Assembly: GCF_008831285.2 (NCBI RefSeq)
Contig: NC_045149.1
Location: 14,968,578 to 15,032,577, forward strand
DNA from: Nymphaea colorata
Lineage: Eukaryota; Streptophyta; Magnoliopsida; Nymphaeales; Nymphaeaceae
Direction of reading: 5' to 3'
Length of the DNA: 64,000 bases
The position numbers were made by a program, and so were the translations under genes. Under the pieces are notes generated by a model. It did no database searches and was not told the origin of the DNA. It worked only from the letters and a program-made list of their open reading frames with translations. Within the stretch, counting starts at the first letter, position 1, and every line of letters begins with the position of its first letter. Of the stretch, positions 35,558-47,847 are shown in pieces.

Positions 35558-37048
35558 CTCTCTCTCTCTTTTACACCCGCAATCAATCATGCATGCTGAT
35601 CGAAACATAGCACAGTATGCACAATAAGAGCGAGCACACACGTACACATAATCGGAAATGGTCTGGTAGAGCCCATCTGGTTTAAAACTTGTTCCTTTTC
35701 CACTGTTGCCAACGAGAACCTTACTTTTTTTTTTAAAAAAAAATCGAAACAAAAAAACCCTTCTATGATCATATTCAAGAAATTTTCGAACTTTCATGGT
35801 CAGCTGCTTTATCATTGAATTCTATAAGGGGGCGTTTGATAGCCAGGTGCACTGTCGAGGAGGGGGAATTGTACGGATTTCCTCTGTACCTAAAGGATGT
35901 GTTTGGGAACCATTCTGATGAAAATGACATGATTTTTATGTATTACTAAAATATAACTCCTCAACTTTGTGGAAAGACAAACTCCATAAACATCTTCTAA
36001 TTTGGTGTTCCAAAGGGGTTGATGATTTGCCGAACATGAATGGGAATTCAAGCCACGTCAAAAGATTCAAAACATTTGCTTTGTCTGGATTGATATCTCC
36101 ATGTGCAAGTCTGCAACTCGTTTTTAACTACAATGTCTGTCTTTTGCCTATAAGATTTCCATTTCAGAGCTTCATCAAATGTGGTCTCAGCACTGAAGCT
36201 CTATCCAATTCTAATCGTGAAATAGGTTTTAAGAGGGCCTAAGTTTTGTGCATTTTGTAACCCTACTACCGCACACTGTTTTTATCCATGGATATTTTTG
36301 AGGGAGACTCTGTTCTTTCTTCTCATTTCTGTTTTTTGCTTTTCCCTTCATCCGGGAAGGGTGGGGCAGCTGGGGTTAGGCAAATCTTTTCTGGATTATG
36401 TGAATGGAGATGCAACTTGCGTGTGGAAGGTCTTATTTATATGCAATATCCTAGGTAGAGGAAACTTGTTGGTCATTGGACTGCATTTTGTACAAAGAAT
36501 GTGCAAAATTAAGAGACGGGCAGTATACATGATATGTGCATTTTAAGTTTAAAATTTCTATGTAGCTAAATACAAAGTACATTGAATGCGGAAAGGCTTT
36601 AGATCCAGGCATAGACTCTGGGACACTTGAACATTGTGGTAGTGAAGTTTTTGGTGTGTTTTCATGTCGTGTAAGCAGTATTATCTGTATCATAGCCGCA
36701 TGTTGGGGTATTAGCCTTGTTTACATTCTTTTGCGCATCTTTTTGATGTTTTTCGTGTACAGCGAATGATTGATTAGTGAATATATCTGAAATATGTTAC
36801 TTTTTTACTGTTTTCACCAATTCACAGTCCTTGTATTCACATGTTTAAACTATATATATTAGCAGAGAGAGAGAGAGAGAGAGAATAGTTGGTAATTGAC
36901 CCATGTCAAATCTGTTTTGAAATCACTGAATGATGCATATCGAATACATTGATGGTGGGATTTCTTCGTCTTTGTCCTTTTTAATGATATTTCCTGGTTT
37001 ATTTCTTTTCCATAATTAGTAATGAATTTGGCTTCACTTCCACCAACC

Positions 37049-37150
<102 letters not shown>

Positions 37151-37596
37151 GCTGGATTGCTAATGGGCAACTGCTGGAATCCAGCACCTCTCGCACGCTC
37201 AGGTGCATGTGATAATAGCTGCCTGATGCACTGCAATGGAAATGGAAGAATCTAGGCCAATTACCTTTGTGTAACATTATAACCGCATTAAAATACAGGT
37301 TTTAGTGCTAAGACTAGGATTGGAATATGGTTTTCCTGTAACCTAAACGAAATTTTACTGGCTTAACACATAAACATTTGCCTAAGCTGTGGTAATGAGT
37401 GTGACGGTCTGCAGTAGGCTAGAAGGGTCCTTATTAGCTGCAGCGATATAAGGTGTTTAGGCTAGTATGAGAACAGATTATATTAATATCAAATGCTATT
37501 AACATTATTCTGCTTTTGTCATTGTACCATCAATGATACTTCAATAAGGCCTCGAAGGGCATATCTATGGTCCTAGATGGGACTGACATTCAATAC

Positions 37597-37706
37597 TAAG
37601 GAGCTGTTTGACAACAGTAATGTTGATTACTGTTCCATGAATGTGTTTTTTTTTTTTTTTTTTGGGTGGATTCGTGGGACTGAAACAGTTGCCAAACAGC
37701 ACCTTA
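37597..37706. mobile_element. MITE-like element with terminal inverted repeats
   Basis: The left end TAAGGAGCTGTTTGACAAC and the reverse complement of the right end, TAAGGTGCTGTTTGGCAAC, match at all but two positions. The 110-base unit has no coding capacity and an internal T run. A clean target-site duplication was not found, so the superfamily (hAT or PIF/Harbinger) is open. Confidence 0.6.
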
Positions 37707-39378
37707 ACCATCTGATCTTAATTGGTTGGTTCATTTTCAACTTGCTTTTTTAAAGAAGAATCTACAAATATTAAACATGAGTGACGGGTGTAGGTAATTA
37801 TTAATTTAACCTCTTTTGTCTCCCAACTCTTCAAACGCAGGTGATGGGGACGGTTAGCAAACAAAAAACGGGTGAAAAAGTATGAAACCTTTCGCCGCCG
37901 AGCATCCGACGGCCAATATTAAGAAATGCGATGCATGTCAACTCTCGTTGTGCGACGCATGTTGTTGTGTTCAGTTCAGTTTGGGAATAACCGTTTTCTA
38001 GACAGGAAGTTCCAACTCCTTACCATAAAAATGATATTTTGCCTCCAGGTGCATCGCCTTCTCAGAATATTCTCCATGAAGCTCAGGTTAGGAGGGCCGC
38101 TTTTCAACGTCACGTCTGCTGGGGAATGGAGTTTTGAAGGAAAAACATGTAAGTTGTGGTGCTCCGACCAGATGATTCCCTAGTACATGCCCATCTGATG
38201 CCGTTTGATGACCACTGTCTACCCATTATTTTTATGCGATCTTATTTGCTTGGGAAAACTTTAATAATAATAGTATGGAGAAAGTGGCACCTCGTCCGTA
38301 TTGGAGGCCTAGACGTGGCCCTCAATTTCGTGCTCCAACAAAGTCTCCATCTGGTGGGATTGCCATTTTCCAGGGCCTGGATCCATCTGCCGACCCGTTT
38401 TCTAGCCCACTGCACCGATACACTTTTTTGTTCTCGGCTCTTAGTCAAATTCATGATACGAATACGTATTAGTTGCAAGTCGACTTGTGCCTCCTAGTTG
38501 TCGACTTGCCGTTACATGTCCATCTTAGTAATTTTGGGAAGGAAATGACCTTTTATGAGTTTTCAAATAAATGCGACATATTTTGTGAAAAATGACAAAT
38601 AAAGGCACGAAATAACTTAAAAAACAGAAATGGTCGGTACATTTTTTTTTTTTTAAGTATTACGCTGTGTCACTAAATTAAATTCTTATCAATTTAGCCG
38701 ACGCTTTCTGTTTTTTTAAGTTAAGCTAAAATTTACTCAGGCCTTTCTTTCGCAGCTTTTATAAAGAAGCGTCAACAGGTGAGCTTTTGATCTAATATCC
38801 AACCAAGAATGGCAGATTTGCTGGGGGAACAGAATGCAAGTATCTTTTATGCATTGGGTTGAGGTCCAGGTCCAGATGGTCCCAAAGTTCACGCTGATCG
38901 AATTGTACTCGCAGTTTTCCCTAACCATGTCCAGGTAATAAGGTCAACGTCAGGTCGAGTTTTCAAAATAATCCGACAGAGTGGCAGCCGGAGCCTGAAG
39001 GAATGGGGTCCGTCCAATTTCAAAGAGTGGGTCAACCGAGTGATGTGGGGCCAAATTTGTGGATCTTCATTCTTCGCCATGTTTAGACATGTCTTTGGGG
39101 CCCTTCTGCGTCGACCCACCTGCAGCTTGGTGGCGCGAGTTGTCTGGACTCGGAGAGGCCAGTGGGCTCCGGCTTGACCAGGCTGGGTTTCACTAAGACC
39201 CATGGATCAAACAGCTGAGAAACAAGTCAACGACCGGTATGTTTTCTCATCCCTTTGATCCATACCCACGTTGCTATAGCATCAAAACTTGGTTCAGTCG
39301 GTGGTGCGTGTTTAGCAGTCAAACAAACCACCAGTTTTCGGTCGCTTGACAATGCAACTGGTCCGCTGGTCGTCCCTT

Positions 39379-39556
39379 TCAGATTGGTCGAGTGGTTTAG
39401 CATATAAGCACCATGTTATCAGTTCGATTCCTATAGGCACAATGGCATTGTATCCATCCAAGGCTCAAAGCAAACCCTAAACCTTGGAAGTAAAAAAGAG
39501 GATACTTCAGCATCTAAGGTATCTCCCAATATAACAAAATGAAAAAAAAAAAAAAA
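39379..39556 (+). mobile_element. tRNA-derived SINE
   Basis: It begins with a box A match (TGGTCGAGTGG, 39385-39395) and, 25 bases further, a box B match (AGTTCGATTCC, 39421-39431), the internal polymerase III promoter of tRNA-derived SINEs. An unrelated body follows, ending in 15 A residues at 39542-39556. No full tRNA cloverleaf is present. Target-site repeats are not clear. Confidence 0.65.
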
Positions 39557-41504
39557 TCTTTTATTGGCTTGGGGGGACTTTATATTTTTCTCCTTTTTTC
39601 TTCCTAGAGGCATTAACGTAATTTTGGGCACCAGAACATATTTGGATTGGAACATATATCTGGAATAAGATTCCGGGTCCGAACCAAGTGCATAAGATGG
39701 TTTAGATGCTCCAAGCGGTTCTAGTCGGATCTTCTTTTATAATTTTCTTATGAAAAATATATTTTGGCAAATCCAGATTCCAGCAACTCAGTGTTCTATT
39801 GCATGCAGGGTGCTACTGGGAATCGAACGGGTTCTGTAACTCTGGGGCCGGATCAGAGGAAGGCAGTCTTCATAATTCGGATCAGGTATCATGGTGGCGA
39901 CGATGAACATGAACTGTCCCATATCAGACCGGCTTGTGCCCCCCAGGTCCAGCATCAATCCCGGTGGATTCGGATGCTCCATGTCAAACGGTCTATCGTT
40001 TTTGTGGTTAGATAGAGAGAGAGGACGTGATTGCCTCTACTTGATCACCATGGGTATTAAAGAAGAGACAGGTGCGGTTCTCAGTACGTGTAGAGAGGTC
40101 TTCTGGGATGTCTTGTTCCAGTTGAACTCACAATGGTGGCCGTGAAAAGGTTGAAGGTTTTTCAGGGAGGAGGCACGAGCTTTTTCTGCAACTGCAATTG
40201 AGTTTCTTCTCCTCGTTGGAGGGTATATGGCTTTCTCCATACTTGTTTCATGCAGCTCGAGAAGTTCTTTTTCTTAATTGGTGTTATCTCAAATTTAAAA
40301 TTTTGCCGACATTTTTTTGTTTTTTCTTTTAATGAGTGGGAAGTTCTTATAAATAAGATTTTGGTTTCCTGTAATGGGAAATCTACGGTAGCTTTCTTGC
40401 GCGGACGTAACTTTGGTGCTGCACCTGCGCGTAGTTTGTTGGCTCTGCATGATTACTCATAGCTTTCTTAAGAGGAGTTGAGTTTGTCATTTTCAGCCGA
40501 ACTGTATATTTGTGTTAGATTCCATCGACATGTATTCTTGCTTTTGATTTTCTTTTTCCATGTTTATGAGTTGTTGAATTGGCAAATTCATGACCCGCAT
40601 TAGTCTGTAATTTTTTTCTTCTACAGTCGGAACTTGAGTCACTTGGCCCTCTAAGCTTGAGAAAGAGAAAGAGCTTGACATTTTATTGCCTTGTCTAAGT
40701 TCTCTAGCTCCGGTCTCATTGTCTTCTCAGAATAGTCGTGTTTGTTCTTATTAAAGAAGGAAAAAGGAAGGACCAGTTGCAAGTGTAATTGCACTATGCT
40801 GTTCAATTGCATCTAAAAATAAAAGGTTTATGCTTTATTATTGCTATTGTTTGTCAAAATTCTGACTGCAGGGATGTGACAAACATATTCCAAGATCCAG
40901 AACAGCATCTTTAGATCCGTGCTTTTGAACGCAGAAGAAGAACTTGTAACGCAGAAATTTTAGATCCTCTAGTTTTTTATACTTTAGAAGCCTTTCCACA
41001 CATCTGGACCCAGGAGCGAATTCACTTATTGTTACATTTCCGAAAAAGCCCTTACAGAAGTTGATATCTAAAGCGTAACTTCATAGACTTGCAATTAGAT
41101 TGCAACCGAAGGATTTGCTACCAATCAAGAATATTTGAATGGATTTACATTCTCTTGCTGATCCCTTTTTGGCCCTTGATTCGTTTATGCAGGCCGCAGC
41201 AAGTGTAAAATGTCCTTTCAAAGCTGACTTTGTACTAATCTACCGGAACCAATTTGAACTCTGGCGTCTGATCCGATTAGCAGCTCTGCTGAAGGACGCT
41301 GCTTTGTGCTGCCAGTCAATAGCAGTGCAATCTGCGGGAACCAACTTTGTTGGCCGTATTTCTTCTCAAGGGCGGGCGTCGGAAATTCTTTCCAGAGTAA
41401 AGTGTAATCTTGTCGTTACCTATTGACATTAATTTTCACAATTGTTGATCTTGCTTTAGAGACGAAGATCTAAATATTCCAGATAGAAAGTGGAAGGCTC
41501 TGAT

Positions 41505-42320
41505 ATGGAGAAAGAACAAATATCTCCAACCACGCCATCTATGGTAGTTGCAATCGCCGCCAGTGGAAAAAAGAACAGCAAACTGGCACTCAAATGGGCA
41601 TTGGACAACTTCTCTTCTAGTGAAAGCAAAGTTTTATTTAAGATCTTACACGTACGGCAAAAAATTACAGTAGTTCCCAGCCTAAGTACGTGAGTTTTTA
41701 GTTACCAGTCTTTCTTTATTCATTTTGGCTAATTTATTATTTTCGCGGATCTGATAAAATATGCTTGTCTGATAATATAATAATATATGCCTAGAGTCTT
41801 TTCTTTCATGTTTTATTTTAATTATAGTCCAAATTTAATTCTGTTACGAATTTTCCTGGTTAGAGATTCGTTGGTAGTCTGATCAGTGCACTGGCCGTTC
41901 ACCGGAATGATGCAGGGACGATACTTTTCTCTTGAAAAAGTCATTCAATTTTTCGCTTGTAAATAGGCCAGGATGGCGTGTATTGACCGATTTTTTGCTA
42001 AAACAATGATAATAATTTTATGTTTTGATCTAGAAAATCATATTTTAAGAATGTTGATACTGGCGACTCGATATGGCTGCTCTCTGTATCTTTTGTGAAA
42101 GTGCTTTGGATCCGATCCCGGTATTAGCCACACGGGCCAGAAAGAATTTAAAGAAGAAAAGGGTCAGAACTAAAACAACAGAAGGTTTGTATATTAGCAA
42201 GTAAACATAGTCCGAGCGCGGTAGGTTTCTAACTGAGGTTGGAGCCTAAGTTATTGAAAGAACCCATAAGTGTGACAAGCTGTACCAGCTACCCATTTTG
42301 ATGAGATGGATGCTTGATAG

Positions 42321-42366
<46 letters not shown>

Positions 42367-45300
42367 GATGTGGCAAGAATTTCTAACAGTATATGGCTTT
42401 GTTGGATTTTATTTGATCATTTGCATTATTTATGTTGGTTGTTCTTAATGTCTATAAGAAATTCATTGTATAAGATACAAGTGGACAAAAGATGATTGTT
42501 CTTCAAATATTTCCGGATGTCCAGTGAGATATGTTTAGAGGATCTTTGCTTTCCTTTTATCTTCAAGGCATGTTAGAAGGCCCTTGTGCTATGGATATGA
42601 AGTCTCTCGGAAAGTAAAAATTGAAAATTGAACAACGAAAAAATTATGTACACCTATCATGGACATAATCTTGTCTAATTTCTTTTATGCCTTAACTACT
42701 TTTTATGCATGCAGTGGGGCCGCTTCCAATTGCTTCTGTTCGGGAGGATATAGCCTCTGTTTATATTGATGAAATGGAAAGAAGGACAAATGAGATGCTG
42801 GCTCCTTATCGAAGGCTATGTGCACAGAAAAGGGTCTGAATTCTCTTGTTTCTGAATGATCATTATGTCATGAATGTACATAAAAGTGTCTGTACCGATT
42901 TTCTAAAGTGTTTGTTGCAAATGTAGGTAGAATCCGAGGTATTGGTGATTGAAGCAGAAGATATAGTGGCTGCAATCTCTGCAGAAGTTGCTAAATCTGA
43001 AATTAGCAAGCTTGTCTTAGGATCCTCACCTCGTAATGTTCTGTCAAGGTATTCACACCTTGTACACACCTATATGTACTTGATTCTTTCACATTTTTGT
43101 CTGTTTACTTTCTCAAATGCAGTAATTGTGAAAACGGTTGATTGAACACCTGTGTAAGAAGTGATCTCGCACTGTCTTGTCTTTGTTTCAGAGAACTATG
43201 TGACACCATTTGACATTTTAAACTTACAATGGGTTGGGGGTTCGAGACGGGCAACGTCCAGCTGAACCAGTATCTATTATTGTAGCTTCGGGTAAATGAG
43301 CATTTGCTCACCCACTGCCTGAAAAGCAGCAGTCCTTGGACCAGACTCTTAGACTGGGAAAGTCCACTCAGGACTCAGAAAACTCAGTCTCAAGCAGGCC
43401 TATCCTACTTCTTTTCCAGACAAGAGCTTAGACCAAAATGAACTACTTTATTATGAATAATATCAGACAATAGATGTCTCACGTGCACAAGTTGTAAGTG
43501 TGCAGGTAATGAGTCTGTCTTGTGTATGCAGTCACAAGCCTGAAGCAGGCTCTCTAAAAACCAATGAATTCCCCATCTAGATGGGCATGACCCCCTAAAG
43601 GATGTGTCATCTGCAGGTTAAATGTGCATGTAAAAAGGGCTATCTTTCATTCAAATAAATGGATTAAGGTGTGAATGTCTGTATGTGCCAATGACTTTAT
43701 TTGCGGGATATAGAGACTAAATGGTTATTAGTAGATTTTCCTTGTGTACTTCGTGGAACCATTGTACATATGTTACAGGTCAATTTTAGGTTAGGTATCT
43801 CTATGCACAGAGAGATATTAATGTGCAGCTTGTAGAATGCAATTGAATTCACAGCTGTATCTTGGTATAAACTTGCTTGTATAAATGAAATATGTAAAGG
43901 AAAAAAAAAAATATCTGAACTAAAGGAGAGGATGAAATATCTAAAGGAATATAAAGAAAGAAAAAGCTGAGCTCAAGAAGAGGACTTATATTTTTATCGG
44001 GGGAGTATTGCATCATGTTCGAGGATTTGATTGCCTTAGGCCCCTTTTATAGCACATAATAAGTGATTTATTATCATTCATTGCTATCAAATTGCAATAA
44101 AAGTCCTGCTTCTTTTTTTAATGTGAATGAAGACCAATGTGAAAATATTTAAAAGTTTAACAACTTATATTCATCATGCTACAAGGATATTTAAAAATTG
44201 AATGATGATGCAATCTTGCAATTGCGTCCACAATTTCCTTCAAATGTATTTCCATGTTTCTGTGATATCTTTGTCACATTTGTGATGTAGGTCATATACT
44301 AAATGAACTTTTTCTCATGTGAAGGAAATTTATTGAAACCAACACATCCACCAAAGTAGGTTGGGATCCACACTTCTGTGTGGTCTATTTTGTCTCAAAG
44401 GGAAAATTGTCATCTGTGCATACAGCAAGTCTGGAGACAGATAAAGTAGCTGATGTTACAAACCAAGCAAGTTTCTCCCGCAACAGCTTTTCCAGCTATG
44501 CTTCAGCCACACAAACAGGTAAAGACATCTTATTTACTTAGTCACAATTCATGAGTATATGTTCTAGCCTAAATAAAGTCAAGATGCTGATTATGCTCTC
44601 TTACGATTCTTTTTCTTCATTTTTCGATATCTTTTTTCACCCTCTGTCCTGTTTGCCGTGTTTTGGAGTATTTGCACGTAACTGTTTTTACATTGGCAAA
44701 CATTCGTAGATGGAGGGTCATCCCTTAAGGATCTATATGCACCCCATTTTCTACTTATCTGTCAAGCATGTTTATGTTGTTAAACATGTTCACAGAAAAA
44801 AGAAAACCTTGTCCTGGCATGCCTCCTTCTAATATTAATGACCAAAACAACAGTTCTTTAGTAAATGAGAAGAAATTCAGGTCCAGTACAGGAACATCAC
44901 AAGAACAGCAGGAGAACACTATCTAAGATAAAGCTACAATAAGCTTTTGCCAGTGCTAGGAAAGTGGCTAGAAGTACTCTGCAATGACAACTTGATGCTA
45001 GAGGATTTTCACATGGCTAAGCTGTGTTATTCTGATTCCAGGTTGGTCAGATGCAGGTTCTTCTAGTCAACAGCTTCAGTTGCCTAGTCCATCCTCCGCA
45101 AATTACGGAAATAAGGTTCCTCCAACAGGAAATCAGTTTAACAGTGGTGAGATAACAAGTCCTGTCAATGCGACTCATCCTAGGACTCCTCGAGGAGTCA
45201 ATGATGAGGAGGCTATTGTCTCTGTTAGTTCTGGTTATGCCGAAAAACATGGTGGGAGTACTGGTACATCTGATATTAGAAGCTTTGAAACAGATAATCA

Positions 45301-47847
45301 TTCAGGGGCTTCTGCTCGGACTGCTTCTTCAGGCAGCCCTGCAGATTCAACATTATCAAACATCCAGGTAATAGAGCTGCGGCTATTCTTTTCCAGCACA
45401 AGTTAATATATGCTGAAAGTTGCTCTTTCATAACTGATGATTTTTGCAACTATTTTGATCAGATAACTGATGAGCTAGAAAGGCTAAAAATTGAACTTCG
45501 TCACGTCCAGGAAATGTTTAGGATAGCTCAAGATGAGAAGGCTGATACTGCTCGCAAGGTAATCACGTCTTCCTCTAGAGGATATTTGTGCTGTTATCAA
45601 AGTTATTAATCGGAGAAAGTTTTTTTTGCTTGACCATTCCTAATTCCTGCATTTTGACAAAAAATTGAGGACCATAAGAATGCCCTCCGAAAAGATGAAA
45701 AGATATGCAATTGTCAAGAACCATAGAGAAAATAGTTGACAAACAGTGATGCACACAAATTATGTTGTAAATGCTTGCCTCTGTCTAGATTAGAAACCTT
45801 TCCATTAACTGTAAATGTTGGTTCTGTTCGTCAACAACAGCTACTAGTCATATTTACCAACCAATTTTGATGTTTTTTCTTCTTAAAATTTTAGGTAGCT
45901 GAGTTAAGCAGCCTCAAGATGAAAGAAGCAAACAGACTCAAATTAGTGAGTACAAAAGAAGAGAATGTGAGAGAAGTTGCAAATTTTGAAAAGGAAAAAC
46001 GTGAACTTGCTGAAAGCGAAGCTGAATTTGCAAAGGAATGCTTGGACAGAGAAATCATTCAGAGGAAAGCTGCCGAGGTCATAGCTGCACGTGAAAAGAA
46101 AGAGAAACAGAAGCTGGAAAACATGCTTGTTTATCTGGATCAACAGTTTGAGAAATTTGAATGGGATGAAATAGTTTCTGCTACTTCATCATTCTCAGAT
46201 TCTCTTTGCATTGGAGAAGGCGCATATGGAGCGGTTTATAAGTGCACTTTGCGACACACAACAGTAGCTGTGAAAGTCTTGAAATCAATTGAAGTAAAAA
46301 TGGACAAACAATTCCAGCGGGAGGTATGCTCTCGATTTTCCACTGATGCCAAGAAATGAACCGATCTTATCTCTCCTGTAAAGAACTAAAGAATTTGAAT
46401 TGCAGAAAGCTCAAGCAGTCAGGCACTGAGTCTCTGGTTTCATGCCCATGTAGTGGGGACTTGATCGGTGTCTCGGTTGAGTTTTGTTTGAGCTCTTTAT
46501 GGACTCGCAAGACACCACAACTGTTTTAGGTTCTGGTTCCCAGTTTCCTGAGGCTGTGATTATGTTTCAGGCCACTGAAAATTTCTGAGATTGCTGATCT
46601 CACTTACAGTGGCCAGGCTATTGATCGAGTCTCTTGAAGTTCTCATTAGGAGATTATTTTTGGTGGTTGTTATTTTATCATATTTGGATTATATTTTGTG
46701 TTCTGAATTGCAAGAGGATATTAAGTTTTTTTTTTTCTTTTTAATTTTACCTGGGTTTCAGCTTGAGATACTGAGCAGAATTCGCCATCCCCATTTACTA
46801 CTGCTTGTTGGTGCTTGTCCTGATCACGGCTGCTTGGTTTATGAATACATGGAAAATGGTAGTCTGGAGGACAGGCTGCGCAGAAAGCATGGTACCCCAC
46901 CAATTAGTTGGTTTGATCGTATTAGAATAGCTTGGGAGGTGGCTTCTGCACTGCTGTTCCTGCATAGTTCCAAGCCACGACCAGTTGTTCATCGTGATCT
47001 AAAACCTGCTAATATCTTGCTCGATCGCAACTTTGTAAGCAAGATTGGAGATGTGGGGCTCTGTACTCTCATCCCTGTGGATCATGAAACCATGGCCACA
47101 GTGTACAAGAATACAGCTCTTGTGGGACATACTGTTACGTGGATCCAGAGTACCAAAGGACTGGTTTAGTCTCACCAAAGTCAGATACATACGCTCTTGG
47201 CATTGTAATTTTGCAATTGTTGACTGGACAACCTCCGATGGGCCTAGCCCATTTTGTGGAAAAGGCAATGGAGGATGACCATCTGGAAGAAATTTTGGAC
47301 GACACTGCAGGGAATTGGCTAATCAGAGAAGCCAAGGAGCTGGCAGATCTGGGCTTGCGTTGTGCAGAACTCAAACATAAAGATAGACCAGATTTAAAGG
47401 ATGCAGTTCTTCCAGTTTTGTGGAGATTGAAAGAGGCTGCTGATAGCGCAAAACAGTCGACTTCCAATGTTAATGCACCTCCGAGTCATTTCCTCTGCCC
47501 AATACTTCAGGTTAAGCCTTTCCTTCTGTGATGCCAATCCTGTTCTACTTTTGAGGCTTCAGACATTCACCATTGCTCTAGAGTTTATTAATTTTATCTT
47601 TCCTGTTACAGTGCCAGCATCTAACCTACGTTTTAACTGAAAGAATCATCTCGTAATAATGCAGGACATAATCGAAGATCCATGGGTTGCACCAGATGGA
47701 TACACATATGAGAGGAAAGCCATAGAGAGATGGTTTAAGACACATGATACATCGCCTATGACGAATTTGCCTTTGCCAAATAAGAATCTCATTCCCAACC
47801 ATACTCTATCTGCTGCAATTTCAGAGTGGAAATCCAAGAACCAGTGA
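41505..47847 (+). CDS. U-box/kinase protein (PUB51/52-type), first tandem copy, with a frameshift
   Basis: A predicted cytoplasmic E3 ligase fused to a receptor-like kinase domain. Nine exons: 41505-41685, 42715-42833, 42927-43048, 44325-44518, 45042-45367, 45463-45558, 45895-46323, 46762-47510, 47665-47847. Order: USP-like domain (about 1-165, VVAIAASGKKNSKLALKWAL), Ser-rich linker, coiled coil (about 315-430), kinase (GEGAYGAVYK loop, VAVK Lys about 473, HRDLKPAN Asp about 568, DVG at 586) and C-terminal U-box (DIIEDPWVAPDGYTYER). Exon 8 is 749 bases where its paralogue has 750: one base is lost after position 47127, in the activation segment, giving a stop soon after. Frame downstream is otherwise intact, so the defect is recent or a sequencing error. 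If real, kinase lobe C and the U-box are lost. DVG instead of DFG is usual in this subfamily. Intron 2's donor neighbourhood (GTCTGA) is weak. Confidence 0.85.
42323..42365. repeat. AG microsatellite in intron 1 of the first U-box kinase gene
   Basis: About 21 uninterrupted GA dinucleotides. Frames through it are artefacts. Confidence 0.95.

Noticed and set aside
39379-39440. Functional tRNA gene
   Set aside because: Only boxes A and B are conserved; no acceptor stem or full cloverleaf can be drawn, and an A tail follows, as in a SINE.
46762-47510. Pseudokinase call because of DVG instead of DFG
   Set aside because: The same DVG is seen in the intact paralogue and is usual in plant U-box kinases of this group; the real defect is the one-base deletion.
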